From Zobellella iuensis (GTDB lineage: Bacteria > Pseudomonadota > Gammaproteobacteria > Enterobacterales > Aeromonadaceae), in NCBI RefSeq assembly GCF_016746085.1, contig NZ_JAERTZ010000023.1, positions 1-64,000 of the forward strand: 64,000 nucleotides of DNA, written 5' to 3'. Positions 46,098-55,649 of the stretch are shown here, one piece after another. Each line of letters opens with the position of its first letter. Within the stretch, counting starts at the first letter, position 1. The notes beneath the pieces are model-generated. The model worked only from the letters and a program-made list of their open reading frames with translations, was not told where the DNA came from and made no database searches. The translations under genes were made by a program, and so were the position numbers.

Positions 46098-47768
46098 TCA
46101 GCCGACTGAACAATCCGCTTCGTCCAGCAGCACCATAAAGGCCTCATAGGGCTGCAGCTCCAGCTCGCCGCGCCAGTGGTCGCGGGGGGCGTAGTTGCTG
46201 ATCAGCACCTCTCCCGCCTGCTGCTGCAGCGCGTCGGGCAGGGCAAGGCTGGCGCGGCCGGCGAAGAAGTTGCACAGCACCAGCAGCAGTTGGTCGCCGA
46301 GCCGGCGCTGGTAGGCGAACACCCGCGGGTGCTCGCTCAGCAGCGGCTGGTAGTCGCCGTACACCAGCACCGGATGGGCCTTGCGCAGGCGGATCAGCCG
46401 CTGGTAGTGGTAGAAAACGGAGTACGGATCGTCCAGGGCGGCGGCCACGTTGATCTGGTCGTGGTTGGGGTTGACCTCGATCCAGGGCGTGCCCCGGGTA
46501 AAGCCGGCGTTGGCCTCGCCGCTCCACTGCATGGGGGTGCGGGCGTTGTCCCGGCCGTTGGCGTGAATGCCGGCCAGCATCTGCTCATGGGGCACGCCGG
46601 CGGCGGTGCGCTCCCGGTAGAGGTTGAGGCTCTCGATGTCCCGGTACTGGTCGATGCGCTCGAAGCGCACGTTGGTCATGCCGATCTCCTCGCCCTGGTA
46701 GACATAGGGCGTGCCCTTGAGGCCGTGCAGGGCGGTGGCCAGCATCTTGGCGGACTCGACCCGGTAGCGCCCCGGGTCGCCGAACTTGGACACCGCCCGG
46801 GGCAGGTCGTGGTTGTTCCAGAACAGGGAGTTCCAGCCGGTGTCGGCCAGGCCCAGCTGCCACTTGTCGGTGATGGCCTTGAACGCCGCCAGGCTGAAGG
46901 GCCGGCTGCGCCACTTGCCTTCTTCCTCGTCCCAGGTCTGGGTGATGTGCTCGAACTGGAACACCATGGACAGCTCTTCCCGCGCCGGATCCGAATAGAG
47001 CTTTGCTATCTCGGGGGTGGCGCTCCAGGTTTCGCCCACGGTGAGCTGGTCGCGCCCGCCGAAGGTGGCTTTGTTCATCTCCTGCAGCAGCGGGTGCAGG
47101 CGGGCACCGTTGGTCATGATCTGGGCGTCCACTTCCTTGCCGATAAGATCGATCACGTCCATGCGAAAGCCGCCGATGCCCTTGTCCAGCCACCAGTTCA
47201 TCATCTTGTGTACCTTGGCCTGCACCCGGGGGTTTTCCCAGTTCAGATCCGGCTGCTTGCGCGAGAACTGGTGGAAGTAGTACTCGCCGGTCGCCTCGTC
47301 GTATTCCCAGCCGCTGCCGCCGAAGTAGGAGCGGAAGTCGTTGGGCGGGCCGCCGGCCGCCGCCGGCCGGCGCCAGATGTAGAAGTCCCGGTAGGGGTTG
47401 TCGAGGGAGCGGCGCGACTCGACAAACCAGGGGTGTTCGTCGCTGGTGTGGTTGACCACCAGATCCATCAGGATGCGGATATCGCGCTGGCCGGCCTCGG
47501 CGATCAACTGCTCCATCTCGGCCAGGGTGCCGAACTCGGGGGCGATGTCCTGGTAGTCGGAAATATCGTAGCCGTTGTCGTCCATCGGCGAACTGAACAC
47601 CGGCGACAGCCAGATGACGTTGACGCCGAGCCGCTGCAGGTAGTCGAGCCGCTGCACAATGCCCGCCAGATCGCCGATGCCGTCGCCGTTGGCGTCCATA
47701 AAGCTGCGCGGGTAGATCTGGTAGACCACGGCGTCGTGCCACCATTTTTTGTCTGTTGCTGGGTTCAT
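46098..47768 (-). CDS. GH13 alpha-glucosidase, second copy
   Basis: The ATG at 47768 gives 556 residues; an upstream TTG immediately after the ATPase gene would add ten and is less likely. GH13 motifs are AVVYQIYPRSFMDANGDGIGDLAG, DLVVNHTSDEHPWFVESR near residue 95, nucleophile IGGFRMDVIDLIGKE near 192, acid/base LTVGETWSATPE near 248 and FWNNHDLPRAVSKFGD near 325. The EVDAQI segment after the nucleophile and a GETW motif favour oligo-1,6-glucosidase or trehalose-6-phosphate-hydrolase-like enzymes. The lack of a sugar phosphotransferase permease nearby argues for unphosphorylated alpha-glucosides. It starts 30 bp after the ATPase gene, so both are in one operon. Confidence 0.88.
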   Translation of the reverse strand: MNPATDKKWWHDAVVYQIYPRSFMDANGDGIGDLAGIVQRLDYLQRLGVNVIWLSPVFSSPMDDNGYDISDYQDIAPEFGTLAEMEQLIAEAGQRDIRILMDLVVNHTSDEHPWFVESRRSLDNPYRDFYIWRRPAAAGGPPNDFRSYFGGSGWEYDEATGEYYFHQFSRKQPDLNWENPRVQAKVHKMMNWWLDKGIGGFRMDVIDLIGKEVDAQIMTNGARLHPLLQEMNKATFGGRDQLTVGETWSATPEIAKLYSDPAREELSMVFQFEHITQTWDEEEGKWRSRPFSLAAFKAITDKWQLGLADTGWNSLFWNNHDLPRAVSKFGDPGRYRVESAKMLATALHGLKGTPYVYQGEEIGMTNVRFERIDQYRDIESLNLYRERTAAGVPHEQMLAGIHANGRDNARTPMQWSGEANAGFTRGTPWIEVNPNHDQINVAAALDDPYSVFYHYQRLIRLRKAHPVLVYGDYQPLLSEHPRVFAYQRRLGDQLLLVLCNFFAGRASLALPDALQQQAGEVLISNYAPRDHWRGELELQPYEAFMVLLDEADCSVG

Positions 47769-47798
47769 GTCCGGTTCCGTCTCAAAAAGTGAAAGCAA

Positions 47799-48911
<1,113 letters not shown>

Positions 48912-48955
48912 GTTGTTACATCCTGTTTTCCGAGAGGCGGGAAGCCCCGCCCCAG

Positions 48956-49121
48956 CTTGATGACAAAGTCCATTACCTGCTTTTTGCCAGACATTTCCCT
49001 TTATCACCCCGGTTCAACTGCCGTCATCTCCGCGAAGGCGGAGATCCATGACATATGGCACTGGACTCCCGCCTTCGCGGGAGTGACGACAGAGAACGGC
49101 TAAGGTTTGTCAGCAGCCTGA
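48956..49121. repeat. ~166-bp repeat with two covarying hairpins (copy 1)
   Basis: This stretch, beginning CTTGATGACAAAGTCCAT, is a near-identical direct repeat of 55040-55228. It holds two perfect hairpins: ATCTCCGC-GAAG-GCGGAGAT (49026-49045) and ACTCCCGC-CTTC-GCGGGAGT (49065-49084), in opposite orientation. The element is bordered on both sides by a GCCCCGCCCC-rGC motif (48944-48958 and 49129-49143), as if it had inserted into a GC-rich 3' end. It interrupts the sugar operon between the ATPase and GH4 genes. Confidence 0.88.
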
Positions 49122-49141
49122 GACTGGGCCCCGCCCCGGCC

Positions 49142-50503
49142 TTACTTGAGGTAATCCAGATAGGGCCGCTGGCGGTCTATCATCAGGTCGACCATTTCCG
49201 GGATACGGCGGCACTTGTCGTTGACCGAGTCCACCAGCAGCGCCTGGATCACCAGATCCCGCGAGCCCTGCAGCACCGCCTCGGCGGTGAGGTCGTGCAC
49301 CGCCACCTGGTTGCAGAGCAGCCCCGCCACCCCGGCCGGCATGTCCAGCCGGATGCCGTGCACGCCCTTGCGGTCGATGATGGCCGGTACTTCCACCGCC
49401 ATAAACTCGGGCAACTGGCGGATAAAGCCCTGGTTGGGGATGTTGACCGCCCCTTCCTCGTAGCCGGCGTCGGTGAGCATGCCTTCCATGATGGGCACCA
49501 CCCGCTCCTTGAGCTTGAGTTCAATCACCGGCTCTACCTGGCCCAGGTAGTTGCGGTAGAAGCTGTAGAAGTCGAGGATGCCGCGGTGGTCGCTCACCTC
49601 ATGGGCCCAGCGGATGTACTCGCCGAAGTGGCTGTCGCCGGTGATGGGCAGGTGGTGGAACTTCTCGAGGATTTCCCGGAACAGGGTGCGATCCGCCCAG
49701 GGGTAGCGGCTGTCGGCGCCGCCCAGGGCGTCGCGCTCGGTGCTGCCCTCGGTGTCCACCAGCTTGCCGTGGGTGCGGGTGTATTCCAGGATGTCGCTGT
49801 AGCCCGGCAGTTTCTCGAAATAGCCCGGCGCCTTGGCGCGGATGTCGGCGTAGGCGTCCTTGCCGCTGTCCCGGTAGCTGGCCTCGAGCAGCACGCTGAA
49901 GTGGTTGAGGCCGCCGGCGCGCAGGGCCAGGTTGCTGAAGGGGGTGTCCAGCATTTCCGGCAGGTAGCGTTCCAGGGAGGCGATTTCGTGGCACATGCCG
50001 ACGAAGTTGAGCCCGGGAAAGCGGCGGTGCACCGTGGTGCAGATCCGGCTCATGGGATTGGAGTAGTTGAAGGTCCAGGCATCGGGGCAGATGTCGGCGA
50101 TATCGGCGCAGATCTCCAGGATCGGCGGTATGATGCGCAGGGAGTGGAACAGGCCGCCGGGGCCGCCGTTCTCGCCGTAGACCTGCTGGATGCCGTACTG
50201 CAGCGGGATCTGCCAGTCCTGATCCCAGAGCGCGAAGCGGTCGCCCACCTCGATGGAGATGATCACGAAGTCGGCACCCAGCAGCGCGGCCTTGCGATCC
50301 ACGGTGGCGCTGACGGTGAAGGGCAGGTCCCGGGCGGCGAGAAAGTCGCGGGCGGTCTGCTCGGTGGCCGCCAGGGCGCGGGGGTTGATGTCGTGCAGCA
50401 CGATTTCGCTGCCGGCCAGGGTGGCGCTCTGGAAGATGTCACCCAGGGTGCCGTAGCCGAACTGGGCGCTGCCGGCGCCGATCAGGACGATTTTGGTAGC
50501 CAT
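49142..50503 (-). CDS. GH4 alpha-glycosidase (NAD and metal dependent)
   Basis: The 453 residues belong to glycoside hydrolase family 4, which uses NAD+ and a divalent metal in an oxidation-elimination mechanism. The dinucleotide motif VLIGAGSAQFGYGTLGDIF is at residues 6-24. Also seen are FVIISIEVGDRFALW near residue 83, NYSNPMSRI near 147, the metal-binding Cys in GMCHEIASLE near 170 and GGLNHFSVL near 197. An alpha-glucosidase rather than alpha-galactosidase role is favoured by its place among GH13 glucosidases and an AglEFG-like transporter, but the sequence alone does not settle this. It is preceded by AAGGAG. Cytosolic. Confidence 0.85.
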   Translation of the reverse strand: MATKIVLIGAGSAQFGYGTLGDIFQSATLAGSEIVLHDINPRALAATEQTARDFLAARDLPFTVSATVDRKAALLGADFVIISIEVGDRFALWDQDWQIPLQYGIQQVYGENGGPGGLFHSLRIIPPILEICADIADICPDAWTFNYSNPMSRICTTVHRRFPGLNFVGMCHEIASLERYLPEMLDTPFSNLALRAGGLNHFSVLLEASYRDSGKDAYADIRAKAPGYFEKLPGYSDILEYTRTHGKLVDTEGSTERDALGGADSRYPWADRTLFREILEKFHHLPITGDSHFGEYIRWAHEVSDHRGILDFYSFYRNYLGQVEPVIELKLKERVVPIMEGMLTDAGYEEGAVNIPNQGFIRQLPEFMAVEVPAIIDRKGVHGIRLDMPAGVAGLLCNQVAVHDLTAEAVLQGSRDLVIQALLVDSVNDKCRRIPEMVDLMIDRQRPYLDYLK

Positions 50504-50540
50504 TCGTTTTCTCCTTTTTCAGACACTGTTGTTAAGTGGA

Positions 50541-51386
50541 TCAACCCTTGACCGCACCGCTGGTCAGGCCGCTGACGATGCGTTTCTGGAAAATCAGTAC
50601 CAGCACGATGATCGGCAGCGTCACCACCACCGAGGCGGCCATGATGCTGCCCCAGGGCAGTTCGTACTGGGAAGCGCCCTGGAACATGCCGATGGCCACC
50701 GGCACGGTGCGCTTGCCGCTCGAGATCACAAAGGTGAGCGCGAACATGAACTCGTTCCAGGCGCCGATAAAGGCCAGCAGGCCGGTGGTGACCAGCGAGG
50801 GCCCCATGATGGGCGCGAAGATGCGGGTGATGATCACCCAGGTGCTGGCGCCGTCGACGATGGCCGCCTCTTCCAGCTCCACCGGCATGGATTTCATAAA
50901 GGTGGTCAACACCCAGACGGTGAAAGGCAGCGAGAAGGTGGTGTAGGACAGCACCAGGGCGCCCAATGAGTCGTACAGCCCCATAAAGCGCACCAGCTCG
51001 AACATGCCCGACAGCACCGCCACCTGGGGAAACATGGACACGCACAATATGGTGAACAGCAGGTACTTGCGCCCGCGGAAGGAGATCCGCGCCAGGGCGA
51101 AGGCGGCGGTGATCGACACCAGCAGGCACAGCCCCACGGTGACGGTGGCCACCAGCACCGAGTTCAGCAGGCTGCGGGCGATGCCGTTGTCCACCAGGGC
51201 GCCGATGTAGTTGTCCCAGTGAAAGCCCGAGGGCAGGTAGTTGGCCAGAAACAGCTCCTGGCCGGTGCGCAGCGAGGTGAGCACCGCGTAGTAGAAGGGG
51301 AACACGCAGATCAGGCCGGCCAGGGCGGCGCCGGCGTAGATCAGGCCCTTGTGGCCCCATTCCCGTTGCTGACGACCGAGCTTCAT
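50541..51386 (-). CDS. ABC sugar permease, MalG-like
   Basis: This 281-residue inner-membrane protein has six predicted membrane helices, starting with LIYAGAALAGLICVFPFYYAVL. The permease loop EEAAIVDGASTWVIITRIFAPIMGP near residue 190 is the EAA motif that contacts the ATPase. It pairs with the MalF-like permease, whose stop overlaps its start by four bases. The ATG is preceded by AAGGAG. A gap of 37 bp separates it from the GH4 gene, so all are one operon. Confidence 0.92.
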   Translation of the reverse strand: MKLGRQQREWGHKGLIYAGAALAGLICVFPFYYAVLTSLRTGQELFLANYLPSGFHWDNYIGALVDNGIARSLLNSVLVATVTVGLCLLVSITAAFALARISFRGRKYLLFTILCVSMFPQVAVLSGMFELVRFMGLYDSLGALVLSYTTFSLPFTVWVLTTFMKSMPVELEEAAIVDGASTWVIITRIFAPIMGPSLVTTGLLAFIGAWNEFMFALTFVISSGKRTVPVAIGMFQGASQYELPWGSIMAASVVVTLPIIVLVLIFQKRIVSGLTSGAVKG

Positions 51387-52384
51387 GCCTTGTTCTCCTT
51401 GTCATTGAAACGGCCCACGTAGAGGAAGCAGGCGGCGATGCCGGCCACCATCATGAACACCAGTACCGAGGCGGCGGAGCCGAAGCCCATTTCCTGGTAG
51501 CTCACCATCTGATCCCGGGCGTAACCGGAGATGGAAATGGTGGCCTCGCTGTTGGAGGTGAGCACATAGATGAGGTCGAATACCCGCAGCGCATCCATCA
51601 CCCGGAAGATCAGCGCCACGATCAGCGCCGGCATGATCAGCGGCAGGGTGATGCGCCAGAAGCGCTGCCAGGCGTTGGCGCCGTCGACCCGGGCCGCCTC
51701 GTACAAATCCTTGGGGATCAGCTGCAGCGCGGCCAGCAGCATCAGCGCCATAAAGGGGGTGGTCTTCCATACGTCCGCCATCACCACCGCCCACATCGAC
51801 AGCGACGGGCTGGCTATCCAGGCCAGGGGCTGGTCGATCAGGCCGGCGCGCAGCAGCAGATCGTTCACCACCCCGAACTGGTCGTGGAACATCCAGCCCC
51901 ACATCTTGGCGGTGACTATGGTGGGAATGGCCCAGGGCACCAGTATGGCGGTGCGCACCAGGCCCTGGCCGCGGAAGGTCTGGTTCATCAGCAGCGCCAG
52001 CAGCATGCCCAGCACCAGCTCGAGCGACACCGACACCCCGGTGAACCAGAGGGTGTTGCCCACCGCCTGCCACCACAGGGGATCGGCCAGCACGCCGTAG
52101 GCGCCGCTGTCGGTCAGCTCCAGGTAGTTGGCCAGGCCGACGAAGTTGTATTCGTGCGGCGCGTCCAGGGCGGCATCGGTCAGGCTGTAGAACAGGGTGC
52201 GCAACAGCGGCCAGCCGGCCACCGCCGCCAGCAGCAGCAGCGCCGGGGCGACCAGCACCCAGGCGACGCGGGCGCGCCGCTGCTGGTGGTTGAGCTTGCG
52301 CCGCCCCGCCAGGCCGGGCGCCGCCGCGTTCGCGGCCGCCTTGGCGCGCTCCGTCGGGGTCAGGGTCTTGGTGTAGTGTTCCAT
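51383..52384 (-). CDS. ABC sugar permease, MalF-like
   Basis: The 333-residue protein is the second membrane subunit of the alpha-glucoside ABC importer. A cytosolic, Ala-rich N-terminus (about 40 residues) is followed by six helices, beginning with VAWVLVAPALLLLAAVAGW near residue 40. The EAA loop is EAARVDGANAWQRFWRITLPLIMPA near residue 230. It has one large periplasmic loop after helix 1, short for MalF and typical of AglF/ThuF-like subunits. It lies 61 bp after the binding-protein gene and overlaps the next permease gene. Confidence 0.92.
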   Translation of the reverse strand: MEHYTKTLTPTERAKAAANAAAPGLAGRRKLNHQQRRARVAWVLVAPALLLLAAVAGWPLLRTLFYSLTDAALDAPHEYNFVGLANYLELTDSGAYGVLADPLWWQAVGNTLWFTGVSVSLELVLGMLLALLMNQTFRGQGLVRTAILVPWAIPTIVTAKMWGWMFHDQFGVVNDLLLRAGLIDQPLAWIASPSLSMWAVVMADVWKTTPFMALMLLAALQLIPKDLYEAARVDGANAWQRFWRITLPLIMPALIVALIFRVMDALRVFDLIYVLTSNSEATISISGYARDQMVSYQEMGFGSAASVLVFMMVAGIAACFLYVGRFNDKENKA

Positions 52385-52445
52385 GGATTACTCCGTGTCA
52401 TTCAGATCGGCAGGGAAAGCGGGCCGCACGCGGCCCGCCCGGGCA

Positions 52446-53711
52446 TCAGCGCCACTCCTTGCCCTTGATACGTTCCAGCCGCGTCTGCAGATCCGCTACC
52501 GCCTGTTCGCCGCTGCTGCGCCCGCTCAGCACGTTGTAGGTGGCGTTGTAGATGGCGTTGGACACCCGGGCATACTGGCCCTTGGTCTGGGTGGCCGGCC
52601 GCGGCCGGGCATTGGCGAAAATGTCCCTGAATTCGGCGAGGTAGGGCGCCATGGCCAGCACTTCCGGATCCTCGTACAGGGCCACGCGCGAGGGGGCGAC
52701 CCCGACCAGTTGCAGCGCCTTCTTCTGGGCCTCGGCGTCGCTCACGATTTTCAGCAGGGCCACCGCCGCCTCGGGGTTCTTGCTGTAGGCGCTCACCGAC
52801 CACTGCCAGCCGCCCAGGGCGGCCACCGACTCGCCCTCGGCCCCGCTCGGCAGCGGCATTACTCCCACCTTGCCCTTGACCGGGCTGTTGTCGGCCTGGG
52901 CCAGCACATAGGCATAGGGCCAGTTGCGCATAAACAGGGCGCCGCCGTTCTGGAACACGGCGCGGGCCTCTTCCTCCATGTAACCGAGGGCGCCCTGGGG
53001 CGCTATGGTGCCGACCCAGCCGGCGGCCATGTCCAGGGCCTGGGCGGCGCGGGCATTGTCGATGGTGACCTGGCCGTCGCTGTCGACGAAGTCGCCGCCG
53101 CCATGGGAGGCCACCCACTCCAGGGCGTTGCAGGTCAGTCCCTCGTAGGACTTGCCCTGGAATACCAGGCCCCAGAAGTTACGCTGGCCGGCGGCCCGCT
53201 CCCCTTCCTGGATGCGGGTGGCGATGCGGGTCAGCTCCTCCCAGCTGGCGGGCGGCTGCTCGCCGTATTTTTCCAGCAGATCCTGGCGGTAATAGAGGGC
53301 GCCGGAATCCAGGAAGGCCGGCACCGCCTTGACCCGGCCGTTGACGATGTTGTTCTGCCAGGCGCCGGGGAAGAAGTCGGCTTCCAGCTCGGCCACCTGC
53401 TCGGTCAGATCCAGGGTGTGGCGGTCGAGCAGGCCCACCCAGACGGTGTCGGCCTGGAACAGATCCACGGCGTTGCCGTCCCGGGCGGCGAACAGCTGCT
53501 GGAACAGGCCCAGTTTTTCGTCGGACGACGGCGGAAACTCGATAAATTCCAGGGTATGGCCGGTCTGCGTTTCGAAGCGCTCCTTCACATAGTCGCAAAA
53601 CTCCTTGCCGGCGCCGGTGGGCGCGCATTCCATGCGCAGGGTATCGGCCTTGGCCGCGTTCAGGGATGCGGCCACCAGGGCCGCCACCATGCCGAGCGTA
53701 CGTACTTTCAT
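52446..53711 (-). CDS. ABC transporter sugar-binding protein
   Basis: This is the 421-residue periplasmic solute-binding protein of the importer. A signal peptide is visible at residues 1-22 (Lys-Val-Arg, a hydrophobic Val/Ala core, then AKA|D). The mature part follows the bilobal family of oligosaccharide-binding proteins (TLEFIEFPPSSDEKLGLFQQLFAARDGNAVDLFQAD near residue 55, then WSVSAYSKNPEAAVALLKIV near 310). A role in alpha-glucoside (maltose, trehalose, sucrose or isomaltose) capture follows from the neighbouring GH13 and GH4 enzymes. It is the first gene of the operon and is divergent from the LysR-type gene. Confidence 0.9.
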   Translation of the reverse strand: MKVRTLGMVAALVAASLNAAKADTLRMECAPTGAGKEFCDYVKERFETQTGHTLEFIEFPPSSDEKLGLFQQLFAARDGNAVDLFQADTVWVGLLDRHTLDLTEQVAELEADFFPGAWQNNIVNGRVKAVPAFLDSGALYYRQDLLEKYGEQPPASWEELTRIATRIQEGERAAGQRNFWGLVFQGKSYEGLTCNALEWVASHGGGDFVDSDGQVTIDNARAAQALDMAAGWVGTIAPQGALGYMEEEARAVFQNGGALFMRNWPYAYVLAQADNSPVKGKVGVMPLPSGAEGESVAALGGWQWSVSAYSKNPEAAVALLKIVSDAEAQKKALQLVGVAPSRVALYEDPEVLAMAPYLAEFRDIFANARPRPATQTKGQYARVSNAIYNATYNVLSGRSSGEQAVADLQTRLERIKGKEWR

Positions 53712-53745
53712 CTTGACCTCTCTTCTTCCTGATTGGAGGGATAAG

Positions 53746-53850
53746 GGATGGTGTTAACCATCCGTTAACTTTAGCTGTGTCCATCCTAGAGGAGACGGAG
53801 AGATAAAAAGAAATGCTTTATTTCATGATCAATATAGAAAACATCTATAT
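53746..53850. promoter_or_regulatory. Divergent promoter region with two palindromes
   Basis: The 320-bp gap between the binding-protein gene and the LysR-type gene (53712-54031) holds GGATGG-TGTTAA-CCATCC (53746-53763) and ATATAG-AAAACAT-CTATAT (53832-53850). Both are candidate regulator sites. The second is AT-rich, like a LysR-type site overlapping a promoter. No gene is coded here, although a frame that adds 73 residues to the LysR gene starts in it. Confidence 0.5.
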
Positions 53851-54001
53851 CAAAAGGGACCTTAGTGATCCGTTTCACAGTTCTGGCCCACTGCCGTCCA
53901 CGGCCAGGTGCGGATCTGTGATCGCACCGCAAAAAATCCTGCGCCCTGGGCTTGGTCCTGCCCCGACGCCGGACATCATCATTACCCGAAGCTATATTTT
54001 T

Positions 54002-54011
54002 AAAGCGCTTT
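54002..54011. promoter_or_regulatory. AAAGCGCTTT palindrome, possible LacI-family operator
   Basis: AAAGCGCTTT, 20 bp before the LysR-type start codon, fits the central CG palindrome of LacI/GalR-family sugar repressor operators. No LacI-family gene is in the window, so the regulator would be coded elsewhere. Confidence 0.4.
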
Positions 54012-54031
54012 GGTTCGAAGGATTGACAAAA

Positions 54032-55015
54032 ATGGCCAGGCTTTTAAGCTCTGCGATAGAAAGTATCTATCACCAACAAGGACGTATCGTGGACAAGCTG
54101 TTGCGCCAGTTTATCGAGGTGGGCACCCTCAAGAACGTCAGCCATGCGGCCAACCGGTTGTGCCTGAGCCAGCCGACCCTGACCCACAACATGAAGAAGC
54201 TGGAAGAAAACCTGGGGGTGCAGCTGCTGGTACGCAGCTCCAGCGGGGTGACCCTCACCGAATACGGCGAGCTGCTGCTGGAGCAGGCGCGGATGATGCA
54301 GCGCATCTACGACAATACCCTGATCAGGATGGACCTGCTCAAGGAGCGCCAGGAGCAGAGCCTGAAGATAGGCACCGGCCACGCCTGGTGGCACATGTTT
54401 CTGCGGCAGAGCTTCGAGGCCCACCGCCGCCAGTACCCCACCGCCAATGTCCATATCGATCTGGGCAACCACCTGCGGCTGATGGATCTGCTGCTGAGCG
54501 GCGATATCGATCTCTTTATCGGCCACGAGATCCAGGGGCTCAACCCCAAGGCCGGGGTCAGCTTCCTGCCGCTGCTGAGTTCGACCGATGCCTGCTATGC
54601 GCGCACCGGCCATCCGCTGCGCGGGCGCACCGTCGGCCCGGAGGAGCTGCTGGCCTACCCCCATATCGAACTCACCCCCGATGAAAGCCGCTACCAGCAC
54701 GTGATGGAAGACATGCAGCCCAAACGCCGGGAGCGGCTGCAACTGCACATGACCGAGCGGGTGGTCTATTCCACCAACTCCGTCGCCACCGCCGTGGACA
54801 TGCTGGCCGCCACCAACGGCATCATGGTGTTCCCCAGTTGCATGCAGGATTATTTCGCCCGCTTCGAGGTGCTCCCGCTCAGGCTGAAAGAGCCCCTGCG
54901 CAAGGGCATAGTGGGCATTTACCTGATGAGGGAAAAAGGGGAAGACCCGCATATCGCGCAGGTGATCGAGCTGATACGCGGGCATATGGAGCAGAACCGC
55001 CATCTGCTGGAATAA
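54032..55015 (+). CDS. LysR-family transcription regulator of the sugar operon
   Basis: The ATG at 54032 (MARLLSSAIESIYHQQGRIV) gives 327 residues, the usual LysR length. A frame starting 219 bp upstream is open, but its extra peptide has no LysR features. The helix-turn-helix is at about residues 20-80 (LRQFIEVGTLKNVSHAANRLCLSQPTLTHNMKKLEENLGVQLLVR). The ligand-binding domain follows, with an N-terminal linker helix (about 80-110) and a substrate-binding fold. It diverges from the alpha-glucoside operon across 320 bp, so control of that operon is likely. It is followed by a GC hairpin. Confidence 0.9.
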   Translation: MARLLSSAIESIYHQQGRIVDKLLRQFIEVGTLKNVSHAANRLCLSQPTLTHNMKKLEENLGVQLLVRSSSGVTLTEYGELLLEQARMMQRIYDNTLIRMDLLKERQEQSLKIGTGHAWWHMFLRQSFEAHRRQYPTANVHIDLGNHLRLMDLLLSGDIDLFIGHEIQGLNPKAGVSFLPLLSSTDACYARTGHPLRGRTVGPEELLAYPHIELTPDESRYQHVMEDMQPKRRERLQLHMTERVVYSTNSVATAVDMLAATNGIMVFPSCMQDYFARFEVLPLRLKEPLRKGIVGIYLMREKGEDPHIAQVIELIRGHMEQNRHLLE

Positions 55016-55018
55016 CGA

Positions 55019-55035
55019 GGGGCCATGCCGGCCCC
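55019..55035 (+). terminator. GC-rich hairpin after the LysR-type gene
   Basis: GGGGCC-ATGCC-GGCCCC lies four bases after the stop codon. The same hairpin recurs at 55230-55245, just after the convergent EIIB gene. The pair therefore looks like one bidirectional terminator split by an inserted repeat. It lacks a long T-tract. Confidence 0.5.
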
Positions 55036-55039
55036 TTCG

Positions 55040-55228
55040 CTTGATGACAAAGTCCATCCTCCGCTTTTTCGCCAGATATTTCCCTTTATCAATGCGGTTA
55101 AACTGCCGTCATCTCCGCGAAGGCGGAGATCCATGACATAGTGCACTGGACTCCCGCCTTCGCGGGAGTGACAACAGAGAACGGCGGGAGTGACAACAGA
55201 GAACGGCGAGGGTTTGTAAGCAATCTGA
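55040..55228. repeat. ~189-bp repeat with two covarying hairpins (copy 2)
   Basis: This is a direct repeat of 48956-49121, with hairpins at 55111-55130 (ATCTCCGC/GCGGAGAT) and 55150-55169 (ACTCCCGC/GCGGGAGT). A 22-bp internal duplication (GGGAGTGACAACAG... at 55164 and 55186) makes it longer. It is bracketed by two copies of a 23-bp GGGCCATGCCGG-CCCCTTCGCTT sequence (55020-55042 and 55230-55252). These look like a target-site duplication around an inserted element. Confidence 0.88.
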
Positions 55229-55250
55229 AGGGCCATGCCGGCCCCTTCGC

Positions 55251-55529
55251 TTATCGGTCTTCGGCTACCAGCCGTTCCAGGCCGCCTGCCGCCACCAGTT
55301 GCTGGTAGAGCGGCCTGGCCTTGCCCGGCCCCAGCACCAGCTGGTGCTCGCCACCGGCCCCCGCCACCAGGGCGCGTACCTCGCCCAGCTGCGCGATGCG
55401 CGCCCTGTCGAGCAGGCCCTCGTTGTGCAGGCACACCCGGACACGGCTGGCGCAATAGCGCAGTCGCGCCAGGTTCTGTTTGCCGCCCAGGGCGCCCAGC
55501 AGCGCCTCCGCCAATGGTTTATCTTCCAT
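55251..55529 (-). CDS. Orphan PTS EIIB domain protein (glucose type)
   Basis: The ATG at 55529 (MEDKPLAEALLGALGG), with a strong AGGAGG seven bases upstream, gives 92 residues; an in-frame start at 55583 has no such site. It is a stand-alone EIIB of the glucose/N-acetylglucosamine phosphotransferase family. The segment LRYCASRVRV near residue 29 carries the phosphorylated Cys, followed by LGEVRALVAGAGGEHQLVLG. No membrane EIIC or EIIA is coded nearby, so it may act as a phosphate carrier or regulator. It is convergent with the LysR-type gene. Confidence 0.8.
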   Translation of the reverse strand: MEDKPLAEALLGALGGKQNLARLRYCASRVRVCLHNEGLLDRARIAQLGEVRALVAGAGGEHQLVLGPGKARPLYQQLVAAGGLERLVAEDR

Positions 55530-55649
55530 CACCGCCTCCTGAATCAAATGGGATCTTGCCACCGGGATCATAGCGAGGGACATTCGGATAAATAAAATCG
55601 ATTTTTACCGGCTCAACATAGATGTGCTCTATATTGAGCCGGTCCGGGC

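Noticed and set aside
53813-54031. N-terminal extension of the LysR-type gene
   Set aside because: The added 73 residues lack LysR features and cover the divergent promoter region.
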